NCBI GenBank assembly: GCA_902362715.1
Contig: CABIXN010000002.1
Location: 62,001 to 126,000, forward strand
DNA: 64,000 bases
Reading direction: 5' to 3'
Origin: Lachnospiraceae bacterium
Lineage (GTDB): Bacteria > Bacillota > Clostridia > Lachnospirales > Lachnospiraceae
Shown here one piece after another: positions 25,842 through 34,296 of this stretch. Every line of letters begins with the position of its first letter. The first letter of the stretch is position 1. The notes under the pieces are model-generated. The model saw only the letters and a program-made list of their open reading frames with translations, was not told the DNA's origin and did not search any database. The position numbers and the translations under genes were made by a program.

Positions 25842-26816
25842 TTAGCTTAATGCTGCTGTAATAATTGCCATAGAATATACTTCTAATGCATTACATCCTC
25901 TTGATAAGTCATTAATCGGTGCATTTAAACCAAGAAGGATTGGTCCATAAGCATCAAATCCACCCAGACGCTGTGCGATCTTATAACCAATATTACCGGC
26001 ATTGATATCAGGGAAAATAAATGTATTGGCATGTCCTGCTACTTTAGAATCCGGGCATTTTGTTTCCGCAACTCTTGGTGATACAGCTGCATCAAACTGA
26101 AGCTCACCCTCAATAGGAAGCTCAGGAGCGGCTGCTTTAGCTTTTTCACATGCATTGCGTACCTTATCTACATCTTCACCTTTTCCGGAGCCTAATGTAG
26201 AGTAGCTTAAGAAAGCGACTTTCGGATCTACACCAAAGATCTTAGCGCATTCGGATGTTTCCAGTGCAATTTCAACAAGATCATCTTCTGATGGTTTAAT
26301 GTTAATTGCACAGTCTCCCATTGCCAGAACTTCGTTATCTCCTGTTGCTGCTTCACGAACAAGAATAAAGCAGGAAGATACGATTTTATTGCCAGGTTTT
26401 GTTTTAATTAACTGCAGAGCAGGTCTTACTGTATCAGCAGTTGAATAGGTGGCTCCTCCCAGCAGACAATCTGCGATGCCCATTTTTACTAACATAGTAC
26501 CAAAGTAATTGCCTTTAGATAATGCTTCACGGCACTGTTCCTCTGTCATTTTTCCTTTACGGAGTTCTACCATTTTTTCTACCATGGCATCCATTTCAGG
26601 ATAATTCAAAGGATCAACGATTACAGCTCCGTTAATGTTAAAACCGGCATCTTCAGCGGCCTGATAAATCTCTTTTTCATTTCCTACAAGAATTGGTTTT
26701 AAAAATGTTCCGGAAAGAAGTCTGGATGAAGCTTCCAGAATACGTGGATCACTTCCTTCGGTAAAAACAATAGTACGCGGATTTTCTTTTAATTTCTGTA
26801 TTAATTTTTTAAACAT
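25842..26816 (-). CDS. pta: Phosphate acetyltransferase
   Basis: A 324-aa enzyme converting acetyl-CoA and phosphate to acetyl phosphate, the step before ATP-yielding acetate formation. It shows the Pta/PTB fold features (FTEGSDPRILEASSRLL, KMGIADCLLGGATYST, SYSTLGSGKGEDV, HANTFIFPDINAGNIGYKI). The length is that of the short Pta form. Start ATG 26816 follows GGGAGGAAC. No acetate kinase gene lies beside it in this window. Confidence 0.95.
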   Translation of the reverse strand: MFKKLIQKLKENPRTIVFTEGSDPRILEASSRLLSGTFLKPILVGNEKEIYQAAEDAGFNINGAVIVDPLNYPEMDAMVEKMVELRKGKMTEEQCREALSKGNYFGTMLVKMGIADCLLGGATYSTADTVRPALQLIKTKPGNKIVSSCFILVREAATGDNEVLAMGDCAINIKPSEDDLVEIALETSECAKIFGVDPKVAFLSYSTLGSGKGEDVDKVRNACEKAKAAAPELPIEGELQFDAAVSPRVAETKCPDSKVAGHANTFIFPDINAGNIGYKIAQRLGGFDAYGPILLGLNAPINDLSRGCNALEVYSMAIITAALS

Positions 26817-26926
26817 AGATGTTCCTCCCATTAATTAAATACTCGCTATTTATATTTTAAACGTTTCTTCTTAAAATTCAAGGGAATTTTCCTGATTTCA
26901 TGTATCTTTTCAGACACTTTTTCAAA

Positions 26927-27601
26927 TCAGGTTTCATTATATTCAAAATCCTGATCTGTAATAGAAATACCGGCATCTGCAACAATAAAATCTTTATCCC
27001 AGGAGCCTGTCAGCAGTTTTTCCAATACATGAAGAGAGCCTTCCTTATTTTCTAATGAAAAGTCAAGAAGATCGCATACCTGACTGGCATATTCTCTAAC
27101 TGGATTTGGATCATAGCATCCGGTGTCAATTAATGTAATGCTGTCATAATGAGCATACATCATATCCATAACAACCTCACAGGTTTCTTCGTCATATTTT
27201 TCCTGCATGGTTTCATATTGCTGTATAATACCTTCCTTATCCAAAGTCCACCCTCTGGTAAGATAGATCGTTCCGGGTTTGGTGAATGCTCTGGCTGTTC
27301 TTGGTCTGCTGCATAAAAGCATATTCAGGCAGTCGTCAAATTTAGGCATTATCAGTTTAGTATCCGGACTGTATAGTCCAGCCGTTCCGTTTCCGCATAA
27401 ACCAAATGCCAGAAGAATTTCATCCTGATCCTGAAGCGTGAGAATAATTTCTTGAAGCCTGTCCTTTAATTTCTCCGGTGTATTATGGTATCCTCTGTCC
27501 AGCCATATTACAGGGTATGAAATATTTAACCTTTGAAAAAGTGAATTTAGTTCATCTTCCAGCATGGAACAGGCAATGAGAGTTCGTTTTTTATTTTCCA
27601 T
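26927..27601 (-). CDS. DUF1638-domain protein
   Basis: A 224-aa protein beginning KRTLIACSMLEDEL and containing LLAFGLCGNGTAGL, LIMPKFDDCLNMLL and IYLTRGW, the signature blocks of DUF1638. The conserved Cys residues suggest a metal or corrinoid-related role, since relatives occur near methyltransferase genes in anaerobes. Function is unknown. It lies 110 bp upstream of pta on the same strand. Confidence 0.82.
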   Translation of the reverse strand: MENKKRTLIACSMLEDELNSLFQRLNISYPVIWLDRGYHNTPEKLKDRLQEIILTLQDQDEILLAFGLCGNGTAGLYSPDTKLIMPKFDDCLNMLLCSRPRTARAFTKPGTIYLTRGWTLDKEGIIQQYETMQEKYDEETCEVVMDMMYAHYDSITLIDTGCYDPNPVREYASQVCDLLDFSLENKEGSLHVLEKLLTGSWDKDFIVADAGISITDQDFEYNET

Positions 27602-27703
27602 ATTTTTATATCCTTTTTAAAATTTTAATGAATATAAAATTATTATAATATTTTTCTTGCAATATTGAAACTCTTATTATATAATAATCCATGCATTCAA
27701 TCC

Positions 27704-27776
27704 GCACCTTTAGCTCAGCTGGTAGAGCAGTAGACTCTTAATCTATTTGTCCAGGGTTCGAACCCCTGAAGGTGCA
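27704..27776 (+). tRNA. tRNA-Lys (CTT)
   Basis: A 73-nt cloverleaf: acceptor GCACCTT/AAGGTGC, D arm with AGCTCAGCTGGTAGAGC, anticodon loop CTCTTAA (anticodon CTT at 27737-27739), T arm CAGGGTTCGAACCCCTG, discriminator A. CCA is not encoded. Confidence 0.97.
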
Positions 27777-27846
27777 TTTACAAAGCACTGTTTTCGATGA
27801 CGAAAGAGCACCGGGGACGGTGCTTTATGTTTAATTGGGGGAAAAA

Positions 27847-29187
27847 ATGAATACATTAGAAAATATTTCACTTGTTTTTTGTATTCCATTTGTGGGAATG
27901 CTTTTGAGTATTGCGGTATTGCCATTAATTGCAGGGGAATGGTGGGAAAAAAATAAAAAATATATGGTTATTTTATGGTCCGTTTTATTTTTAATTCCTT
28001 TTGCTGTTACATATTCTGCGGGAACTATGACAGAGGTTCTGGCAGATATTATGATTAATGATTATATTCCATTTATTGTTTTATTATTTGGTCTGTTCTG
28101 CGTTTCCGGTAATATTTCTATTCAGGGACGATTCAGAGGTTCGCCAAGAGCTAATGTTATGCTTTTGCTGATAGGAACGCTGATGGCCAGCTGGATCGGA
28201 ACCACGGGAGCCAGCATGGTTATGATCCGGCCGATTATCCGGGCAAATTCCTGGAGAAGAAGAAAAGTACAGGTAGTTATATTTTTTATTTTTCTGGTAT
28301 CCAATATTGGAGGATGCCTGACACCTGTTGGGGATCCTCCTTTATTGATGGGATTTATGCGGGGCGTTCCTTTTTTCTGGAGTCTTCATTTACTGCCGAT
28401 TATGCTGCTAAACACAGGGATTTTGCTGTCTGTTTTCTTTTTGCTGGATTTAAGAGCTTACCGGAAAGATATTTCAGAAGGTCTTGCGCCGGAGATTCGG
28501 GATATCAATGAAAAGATGAGTATTCAGGGTGTCCACAATATTATTTTTCTGATAGCAATTGTAGCTGCAGTTATTTTAAGCGGCATACTTGGAACAGTTC
28601 CCGCTTTTTCCGGTGAAATTCAGATTCTTGGAGAGGTTTCATTAGGTATCCCTGCAATTATAGAGATCGTAATTATTCTGACAGCAGCTTTTTTGTCTAT
28701 GAAAACAACAAATAAAAAAGTCCGCATTCAGAATCATTTTTCCTGGGATGCTATTCAGGAAGTTGCAGTTTTATTTATCGGTATTTTTATTACGATGGAA
28801 CCTGCTCTGCTGTTTTTGGAGGCCCATGGTCCTGAGCTTGGAATTTCACAGCCCTGGCAGATGTTCTGGGCTACCGGTGCCTTGTCAAGCTTTCTTGATA
28901 ATACACCTACTTATCTGGTATTTTTAACAACGGCAGGGACTTTAGGAGCTTCTTCTGGAATAGCTACAACGGTAGGAACAATTATGCCTGTTATGCTGAT
29001 GGCAATTTCCTGCGGTGCTGTATGCATGGGAGCTAATACATATATAGGAAATGCTCCAAATTTCATGGTGCGGAGTATTGCAGAAGGTGCCGGTATAAAA
29101 ATGCCCTCATTTTTCGGATATATGGCATGGTCAGTTTCTTTTTTAATTCCCGTTTTTATTATTGACATGTTAGTGTTTTTCCTGTAA
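27847..29187 (+). CDS. CitMHS_2-type sodium:proton / anion transporter
   Basis: A 446-aa integral membrane protein with 11-12 segments. The motifs ASWIGTTGASMVMIRPIIRA and NIGGCLTPVGDPPLLMGFM are typical of the ion-transporter superfamily members annotated as sodium:proton antiporters or citrate-type transporters. Start ATG 27847 follows GGGGG. The substrate is not evident. Confidence 0.8.
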   Translation: MNTLENISLVFCIPFVGMLLSIAVLPLIAGEWWEKNKKYMVILWSVLFLIPFAVTYSAGTMTEVLADIMINDYIPFIVLLFGLFCVSGNISIQGRFRGSPRANVMLLLIGTLMASWIGTTGASMVMIRPIIRANSWRRRKVQVVIFFIFLVSNIGGCLTPVGDPPLLMGFMRGVPFFWSLHLLPIMLLNTGILLSVFFLLDLRAYRKDISEGLAPEIRDINEKMSIQGVHNIIFLIAIVAAVILSGILGTVPAFSGEIQILGEVSLGIPAIIEIVIILTAAFLSMKTTNKKVRIQNHFSWDAIQEVAVLFIGIFITMEPALLFLEAHGPELGISQPWQMFWATGALSSFLDNTPTYLVFLTTAGTLGASSGIATTVGTIMPVMLMAISCGAVCMGANTYIGNAPNFMVRSIAEGAGIKMPSFFGYMAWSVSFLIPVFIIDMLVFFL

Positions 29188-29240
29188 AATTAATAGTAGG
29201 TTAATATTTGCTAATTATCTATATACCATAAAAGACCTTG

Positions 29241-29272
29241 GAGAGAGGGACCGAAATTTCGGTCCCTCTCTC
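29241..29272. terminator. Perfect 32-bp palindrome after the transporter
   Basis: GAGAGAGGGACCGAAA and its exact complement adjoin, giving a 16-bp stem with practically no loop. There is no T run, so it is a hairpin of uncertain role, possibly terminator-like. Confidence 0.55.
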
Positions 29273-29297
29273 TATAACATAAACAAAAAATTAATTG

Positions 29298-29336
29298 CAG
29301 CAGAGTGAGAAATTATTTTTCCTCTGCTGTTTTTTT
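29298..29336 (+). terminator. Intrinsic terminator
   Basis: Stem CAGCAGAG/CTCTGCTG followed by TTTTTTT, downstream of the transporter gene and its palindrome. Confidence 0.82.
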
Positions 29337-29337
29337 A

Positions 29338-29486
29338 CTCTATAGGAAACACTGTGTTGTGATAAAGCTGAAAAGTACCGATTCCTATAGAGCAAAAAAC
29401 GCTCCGCTATGGAACGCACTGCGGCAGAATGGAATTATGTTGCTTACGCAACCCGCCGCAGGCGGAGAATGTGCTTTGCACATTCC
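29338..29486. repeat. Hairpin-rich intergenic block, possible dispersed repeat
   Basis: An 11-bp inverted repeat (CTCTATAGGAA 29338-29348, TTCCTATAGAG 29382-29392) is followed by serial hairpins: GTTGC/GCAAC (29439-29452), CCGCC/GGCGG (29453-29465) and GAATGTGC/GCACATTC (29467-29485). It is GC-richer than the flanks. A 98-codon frame across it looks spurious. It resembles small dispersed non-coding repeats, but copy number cannot be seen here. The rest of 29188-29639 holds no gene. Confidence 0.4.
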
Positions 29487-29639
29487 TTTTTACTGCTATT
29501 TAAAACCTATTCTGCAGTATCCCTGGAAAATATGGAAAAATTTATATTATATATTATATAAAATTATTCAAAAAAAGGATGAAATTTTATATTTTATATG
29601 ATATGATATATTCAGCTGGAAAAAGAAAGGCAGATAAAT

Positions 29640-30374
29640 ATGAATGATACGTTTAAGAAACTAATTGGAGATAATCATAACTTCATATTTTTAGGAGAAG
29701 CCGGAAGCGGCAAAAGCGAGATTTCTATTAATTTTGCCATGCTGCTGGCTAAAATCGGTGATAAACCGGTTCATTATTTTGACATGGATATGACAAAGCC
29801 TCTGTTCCGCTCTAGAGATGTGATTCAGGAGCTTGAATCTGCAGGAATCATTTTTCATCATGAGGAACAGTTTATGGATGCCCCCACACTGGTTGGCGGT
29901 GTGAATCTGCTTCTGAGAGATGAAACCTGTTATGCTGTGATGGATGTAGGCGGTGATTATATCGGAGCCCGTTCTATCGGCGGATATGCTCCTAGAATTA
30001 ATAAAGGAAATACCATCGTATATTATGTGCTGAACGCTTACCGTCCATGGTCTGATGATATTGAGCATATTGATGAAACTCTTGGAAAGATTCTTGGTGT
30101 TTCCCATATTGAACTTGGCAGAGTACATATGGTAAACAATCCAAATAATGGTCTGACAACAACAGAAAAAGAGTTTTTGGATGGAAATCAGAAAATGGCT
30201 GATATGGTAAATCCATATATTACCGTTGATTTTGCCTGCGTCAGAGAGGATCTTTATGATCAGGTAAAAGATCAGGCCGGAGTGCCTGTTCTTCCAATTC
30301 ATCTGTATTTGACTTATCCATGGCTTTTGGACTATCAGTCTCAGGGAGAGGCTCCTGTTCCCGGACGGGGGTAG
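29640..30374 (+). CDS. P-loop ATPase heading the 2-oxoacid oxidoreductase operon
   Basis: A 244-aa protein with Walker A GEAGSGKSE (about residue 18) and a Walker-B-like segment (AVMDVGGDYIGA). It resembles CobQ/MinD-type P-loop proteins. It precedes the four subunits of a ferredoxin oxidoreductase on the same strand. It may help assemble or regulate the enzyme; this is only a context inference. A good AAAGAAAGG site precedes ATG 29640. Confidence 0.75.
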   Translation: MNDTFKKLIGDNHNFIFLGEAGSGKSEISINFAMLLAKIGDKPVHYFDMDMTKPLFRSRDVIQELESAGIIFHHEEQFMDAPTLVGGVNLLLRDETCYAVMDVGGDYIGARSIGGYAPRINKGNTIVYYVLNAYRPWSDDIEHIDETLGKILGVSHIELGRVHMVNNPNNGLTTTEKEFLDGNQKMADMVNPYITVDFACVREDLYDQVKDQAGVPVLPIHLYLTYPWLLDYQSQGEAPVPGRG

Positions 30375-30395
30375 TGAGTATAAAAATAATGCACT

Positions 30396-30414
30396 AAACA
30401 TTGAACCAATGTTT
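30396..30414. promoter_or_regulatory. Inverted repeat upstream of the ferredoxin-subunit gene
   Basis: AAACATTG-AAC-CAATGTTT, an 8-bp dyad in the 84-bp gap between the P-loop gene and the delta subunit. It could be an operator or an mRNA hairpin. Confidence 0.4.
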
Positions 30415-30458
30415 AAATAAATTCAACAAGTATTATGAAAGAGGAGGATTTGATCAAA

Positions 30459-30662
30459 ATGGCAAAGATTGAGATTAGATCAGAACGCTGCAAAAGTTGC
30501 CAGTATTGTATTAAATTTTGCCCAAAAGGAGTATTGGCTGTTGGGGAAAAAGTTAATTCAAAAGGCTATGAGTATGTAGTACCAGTTAACATGGATGCTT
30601 GTATCGCCTGTTGCATGTGCGCCCGCATATGCCCGGACGGCGCGATAGAAGTGTACAAATAA
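30459..30662 (+). CDS. 2-oxoacid:ferredoxin oxidoreductase delta subunit (2[4Fe-4S] ferredoxin)
   Basis: A 67-aa ferredoxin-like subunit with two CxxCxxCxxxCP clusters (CKSCQYCIKFCPKG, CIACCMCARICPDG). It passes electrons from the thiamine enzyme to external ferredoxin. I chose ATG 30459 (MAKIEIRSERC), the usual subunit start; the ribosome site GAGGAGG is slightly distant. Confidence 0.9.
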   Translation: MAKIEIRSERCKSCQYCIKFCPKGVLAVGEKVNSKGYEYVVPVNMDACIACCMCARICPDGAIEVYK

Positions 30663-30677
30663 GGAGGTTGAAAGATT

Positions 30678-31757
30678 ATGGCAAGAGTATTAATGAAAGG
30701 CTGCGAGGCTATCGCTGAGGCAGCTGTAAGAGCCGGCTGTAGATTTTTCGCCGGATATCCTATTACACCGCAGAATGAAATCCCGGAATATTTCTCAAGA
30801 AGACTTCCGGAAGTAGGCGGTAACTTTGTACAGGGTGAGTCAGAGGTTGCATCTATTAATATGGTTTATGGTGCGGCTGCCGGCGGTACAAGATCAATGA
30901 CATCATCATCCAGCCCGGGAATCGCATTAAAGAGTGAAGGTATTTCCTATGCGGCTGCGGCACGTGTTCCAATGGTGTATGCAAATATCTCCAGAGGAGG
31001 CCCAGGAGTAGGCGCTATCCAGCCTGCACAGCAGGATTATTTCCAGGCTACAAAAGCATCCGGAAACGGCGGCTTCCAGATGATGGTACTAGCTCCTTCT
31101 ACTGTACAGGAAGCTGTTGATATGACATATAAAGCATTTGATTATGCTGACAGAGATATGAATCCTGTATTAATTCTGGCAGACGGTGTCATTGGAACTA
31201 TGATGGAACCGGTAGAGCTTCCGGAAATGAAATCTGATGAAGAAATCGCTGCAATAAGAGAAAATAAGAAAAAATGGTCCTGCATCGGACATGAACTGGA
31301 TTATGCAAACAGATCATGGATTCAGCCGGGACAGTGGGATACCCACAAGATGCAGGCTGAAAATGAAAAAGCTGCTGCACTTTACGAATCCTGGGAGAAA
31401 GACGTTCAGGCAGAGGAATATATGGTAGAAGATGCAGAAGTAGTTATTACTTCCTATGGTATTTCTGCACGTATTGCAAAATCTGTTGTTGATATTCTCC
31501 GTAAAGAGGGATTAAAAGTTGGTTTAATCAGAGCCATTACAGTCAGCCCATTCCCGTATAAATCCTATGACAAGATTGACTACAGCAAATGTAAGGCAGT
31601 TCTTGATGTGGAAATGTCTATTCCCGCACAGTTTGTAAAAGATGTGGAAATGGGAGTAAAAGGACGCTGCCCGATTGAAACATGTCTGTGCTCCGGCGGT
31701 AATATTATGAGCCGTGAAGCAGTCATTGAAGCTGTTAAGAAGATTTTTGAGAAATAA
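30678..31757 (+). CDS. vorB: 2-oxoacid:ferredoxin oxidoreductase alpha subunit (VorB-like)
   Basis: A 359-aa alpha subunit binding the 2-oxoacid side of the reaction. It has the family N terminus (KGCEAIAEAAVRAGCRFFAGYPITPQNE split over residues 5-32) and GESEVASINMVYGAAAGG. The separate alpha, beta, gamma and delta genes match 2-oxoisovalerate (Vor) or 2-oxoglutarate (Kor) enzymes. Such enzymes oxidise 2-oxoacids to acyl-CoA with reduced ferredoxin, or run in reverse for amino-acid synthesis. I favour the Vor type, with moderate confidence. Confidence 0.85.
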   Translation: MARVLMKGCEAIAEAAVRAGCRFFAGYPITPQNEIPEYFSRRLPEVGGNFVQGESEVASINMVYGAAAGGTRSMTSSSSPGIALKSEGISYAAAARVPMVYANISRGGPGVGAIQPAQQDYFQATKASGNGGFQMMVLAPSTVQEAVDMTYKAFDYADRDMNPVLILADGVIGTMMEPVELPEMKSDEEIAAIRENKKKWSCIGHELDYANRSWIQPGQWDTHKMQAENEKAAALYESWEKDVQAEEYMVEDAEVVITSYGISARIAKSVVDILRKEGLKVGLIRAITVSPFPYKSYDKIDYSKCKAVLDVEMSIPAQFVKDVEMGVKGRCPIETCLCSGGNIMSREAVIEAVKKIFEK

Positions 31758-31771
31758 GGAGGATACGGAAA

Positions 31772-32509
31772 ATGGAATTGATTTACTCTAGAACAAAAAC
31801 AATCCAGGAAGACAAAGTATCCGGATTCTGCCCGGGCTGTATGCACAGTACGGTTGTAAAACTGATTGGTGAGGTTCTTGAAGAAATGAACCTTGTTGAA
31901 AAAGCAGTTATGATTACCGGTATTGGATGCTGTGGTCTTCACATGGACTATATCGCATATGACACAATTACTGCACCTCACGGACGTGCCTGTGCAGTTG
32001 CAACGGGACTAAAAAGAAGCAATCCTGACAGCTTATACTTTACATACCAGGGTGACGGTGATTTTGCATCTATCGGTCTTGGAGAATCTATTTCTGCTGC
32101 AAACCGTGGAGAAAATATCACAGTTATCTTCATTAACAATGGTATTTACGGCATGACAGGCGGTCAGATGGCTCCTACTACTCTGATGGGCATGAAAGCT
32201 TCTACAGCGCCAAAAGGACGTATTGCAGAAGAGCACGGATATCCGATGCATATGTGTGAAATTTTAAATCAGCTGACAGCACCTGCATATTTAGAGCGTA
32301 CAAGCTGCAATACACCGCAGAATGTAATAAAAACGAAAAAAGCCATTAAAAAAGCTTTCCAGAACCAGATTGATGGAAAGGGATTTTCTATGGTTGAGAT
32401 CGTAACAAGCTGTCCTACAAACTGGGGACTGGATCCTTTAGATTCACTGAAATTCATCGAAGAAAAAATGCTTCCGGAATTTCCACTGGGCGTAATCAGA
32501 GATAAATAG
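31772..32509 (+). CDS. 2-oxoacid:ferredoxin oxidoreductase beta subunit (thiamine-diphosphate binding)
   Basis: A 245-aa beta subunit. CPGCMHSTVVKLI supplies Fe-S/TPP-region cysteines, and the thiamine-diphosphate motif GDGDFASIGL... followed by NNGIYGMTGGQMAPT is clear. RBS AAGGAGG, 14 bp after the alpha gene. Confidence 0.9.
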   Translation: MELIYSRTKTIQEDKVSGFCPGCMHSTVVKLIGEVLEEMNLVEKAVMITGIGCCGLHMDYIAYDTITAPHGRACAVATGLKRSNPDSLYFTYQGDGDFASIGLGESISAANRGENITVIFINNGIYGMTGGQMAPTTLMGMKASTAPKGRIAEEHGYPMHMCEILNQLTAPAYLERTSCNTPQNVIKTKKAIKKAFQNQIDGKGFSMVEIVTSCPTNWGLDPLDSLKFIEEKMLPEFPLGVIRDK

Positions 32510-32521
32510 GAGGAAAGAGAT

Positions 32522-33067
32522 ATGGAAACAAATTTATGTGTTGCCGGATTCGGCGGACAGGGTGTCATGACTCTTGGAAAATTCCTTGCGTCAGCAACCT
32601 GCGATTCTACAGATAAAAACGTTACTTTCTTCCCATCATACGGCGCTGAGCAGCGCGGCGGTACAGCAAACTGCTTCGTTGTTATTTCTGACGATATGGT
32701 TGGAGCTCCTTTAGGTGACGTTATGGATGATCTGATTGTAATGAACGGACCATCTTTACAGAAATTTTTACCAACACTGAAAAAGGGCGGTACACTGTTT
32801 ATTAACAGTTCTATTGTATCTGATGATATCGAAAGAGATGATGTAAAAATCGTAAAAGCACCTGTAACAGAGCTGGCCCTTGAAATGGGAAATGCGAAAG
32901 TATTAAACGTAATTATGCTTGGCGTATATGTTGGATATACAGAGGTTGTTTCTCCTGAAGTAGTATGGGGAACTATTGAGCATAAGCTTGCTAAAAAAGC
33001 AAAACTGCTGCCATTAAATAAAGCAGCTTTTGAAAAAGGTCTGGAGATTGGAAGATCCCAGAAATAG
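32522..33067 (+). CDS. 2-oxoacid:ferredoxin oxidoreductase gamma subunit
   Basis: A 181-aa gamma subunit with the N-terminal CoA-site signature GFGGQGVMTLGKFLA and SYGAEQRGGTANC. It follows the beta subunit by 12 bp and is the last gene of the operon. Confidence 0.9.
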   Translation: METNLCVAGFGGQGVMTLGKFLASATCDSTDKNVTFFPSYGAEQRGGTANCFVVISDDMVGAPLGDVMDDLIVMNGPSLQKFLPTLKKGGTLFINSSIVSDDIERDDVKIVKAPVTELALEMGNAKVLNVIMLGVYVGYTEVVSPEVVWGTIEHKLAKKAKLLPLNKAAFEKGLEIGRSQK

Positions 33068-33127
33068 TAATCGCTTTTCGGTAAAAAATATAGATAATTA
33101 GCTTTGAGGGAAGCTGATAAGGGGAAA

Positions 33128-33188
33128 ACACCCCTGCAGGAACGTTTCAGATTTTCTGAATCATATACCTGCAGGGGTGTTTTTATTT
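33128..33188 (+). terminator. Terminator of the 2-oxoacid oxidoreductase operon
   Basis: A 13-bp stem (ACACCCCTGCAGG with its complement) followed by TTTTATTT, with a nested TTCAG/CTGAA pair. It overlaps the stop of the convergent glycosyltransferase gene. Confidence 0.88.
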
Positions 33189-34271
33189 CAATTTCTGTTT
33201 TATTTTTCTTGGGACTTTTGTTATATATCTTCCCAGTTTATAGGAAGTTGAATTTTTTAGCTTCTGCAGCTCCGCGGATGCATTGTAACCGGAGGTAAGC
33301 ATTCTGTAATAAAATCCCTCCGGATCGTTAATCAGAAACTGAATATCCTGCCATCTGGCATCGGAAAATACGTCACGATTTAATTCTCCTAGTTCTTTTG
33401 CCCGGCGAAATTCATCGGAAAACCGGTTTACATATTCTTTTTTATATTCATTTCCAATTCTGTTTAAAGTAGCGGTATAATTTGTATATTTCTTATACCA
33501 GTACATATATTTAAACCGATTCCAGATTTTTTTATCCCGGGTTAAGATTTCCCGGATAAAATCATATTCTATATTCATACAGTATACCTTTTCTCTGTTG
33601 TGTACCGAAGAATTTGGATTATCTCTGCGGTTCATATAATAAGGTCTGTCGATAATCATAGCCCGTTTTCCATAAACAAAGGTCTGAAAATAAAATCCGT
33701 TGTCCTGAAAGGATGCTCCCGGTGTTTCATTATGGCGGATATGATGTTCATTTAGAAATTCCCGGCGGTAAATGCCGCTCCAGGTATTCATAATATAATA
33801 AATAGCCTGAGGGGTTTCACTGGGATTAAAAATAGTATGATAGTCTTCTTTATGTGGAGATAAATGGTTGTAGGTAAGCTCCATATTTCCATTGTTTTCA
33901 TTTCGCTTAAAACGATAAAAATCTGCCTTCACAAAATCCAGCTTGTTTTCAGATGCGATATCATACAGATCTTCATACATATTCAGGGGAACAAAGTCAT
34001 CAGGCTCTACAATACCGATGTATTCACCGGAAGCTTTTGATAAACCAATATTCATGCCGATGCCATAACCCTCATTTTCTTTGTCCACTATAATAATCCG
34101 GTGGTCTTTAGCGGCGTATTCTTTTAAAATATCCAGAGAGCCATCTATAGAGCCGTCATTGATGCAGATAATTTCAATATCATGTAATGTCTGGCGGACC
34201 ACACTTTCCATACATTCTGTAAGGTATTCTTCAACATTGTAAACAGGTATTATAATTGATATTTTTGCCAT
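33183..34271 (-). CDS. Glycosyltransferase family 2
   Basis: A 362-aa GT-A glycosyltransferase: ISIIIPVYNVEEYLTECMES at the N terminus, nucleotide-sugar motif INDGSIDGS and metal-binding EPDDF. No membrane segment is evident. Start ATG 34271 is used; the extension to 34307 lies in the upstream gene region. It follows the double glycosyltransferase gene by 25 bp on the same strand. Acceptor and sugar are unknown; a surface polysaccharide or glycan is likely. Confidence 0.86.
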   Translation of the reverse strand: MAKISIIIPVYNVEEYLTECMESVVRQTLHDIEIICINDGSIDGSLDILKEYAAKDHRIIIVDKENEGYGIGMNIGLSKASGEYIGIVEPDDFVPLNMYEDLYDIASENKLDFVKADFYRFKRNENNGNMELTYNHLSPHKEDYHTIFNPSETPQAIYYIMNTWSGIYRREFLNEHHIRHNETPGASFQDNGFYFQTFVYGKRAMIIDRPYYMNRRDNPNSSVHNREKVYCMNIEYDFIREILTRDKKIWNRFKYMYWYKKYTNYTATLNRIGNEYKKEYVNRFSDEFRRAKELGELNRDVFSDARWQDIQFLINDPEGFYYRMLTSGYNASAELQKLKNSTSYKLGRYITKVPRKIKQKLK

Positions 34272-34296
34272 ATGATTCTCTCTATACTTTCTTATT

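Noticed and set aside
29305..29601. A 98-codon plus-strand frame
   Set aside because: It crosses the serial hairpins and a terminator tail, has no ribosome site, and its translation does not look like a protein.
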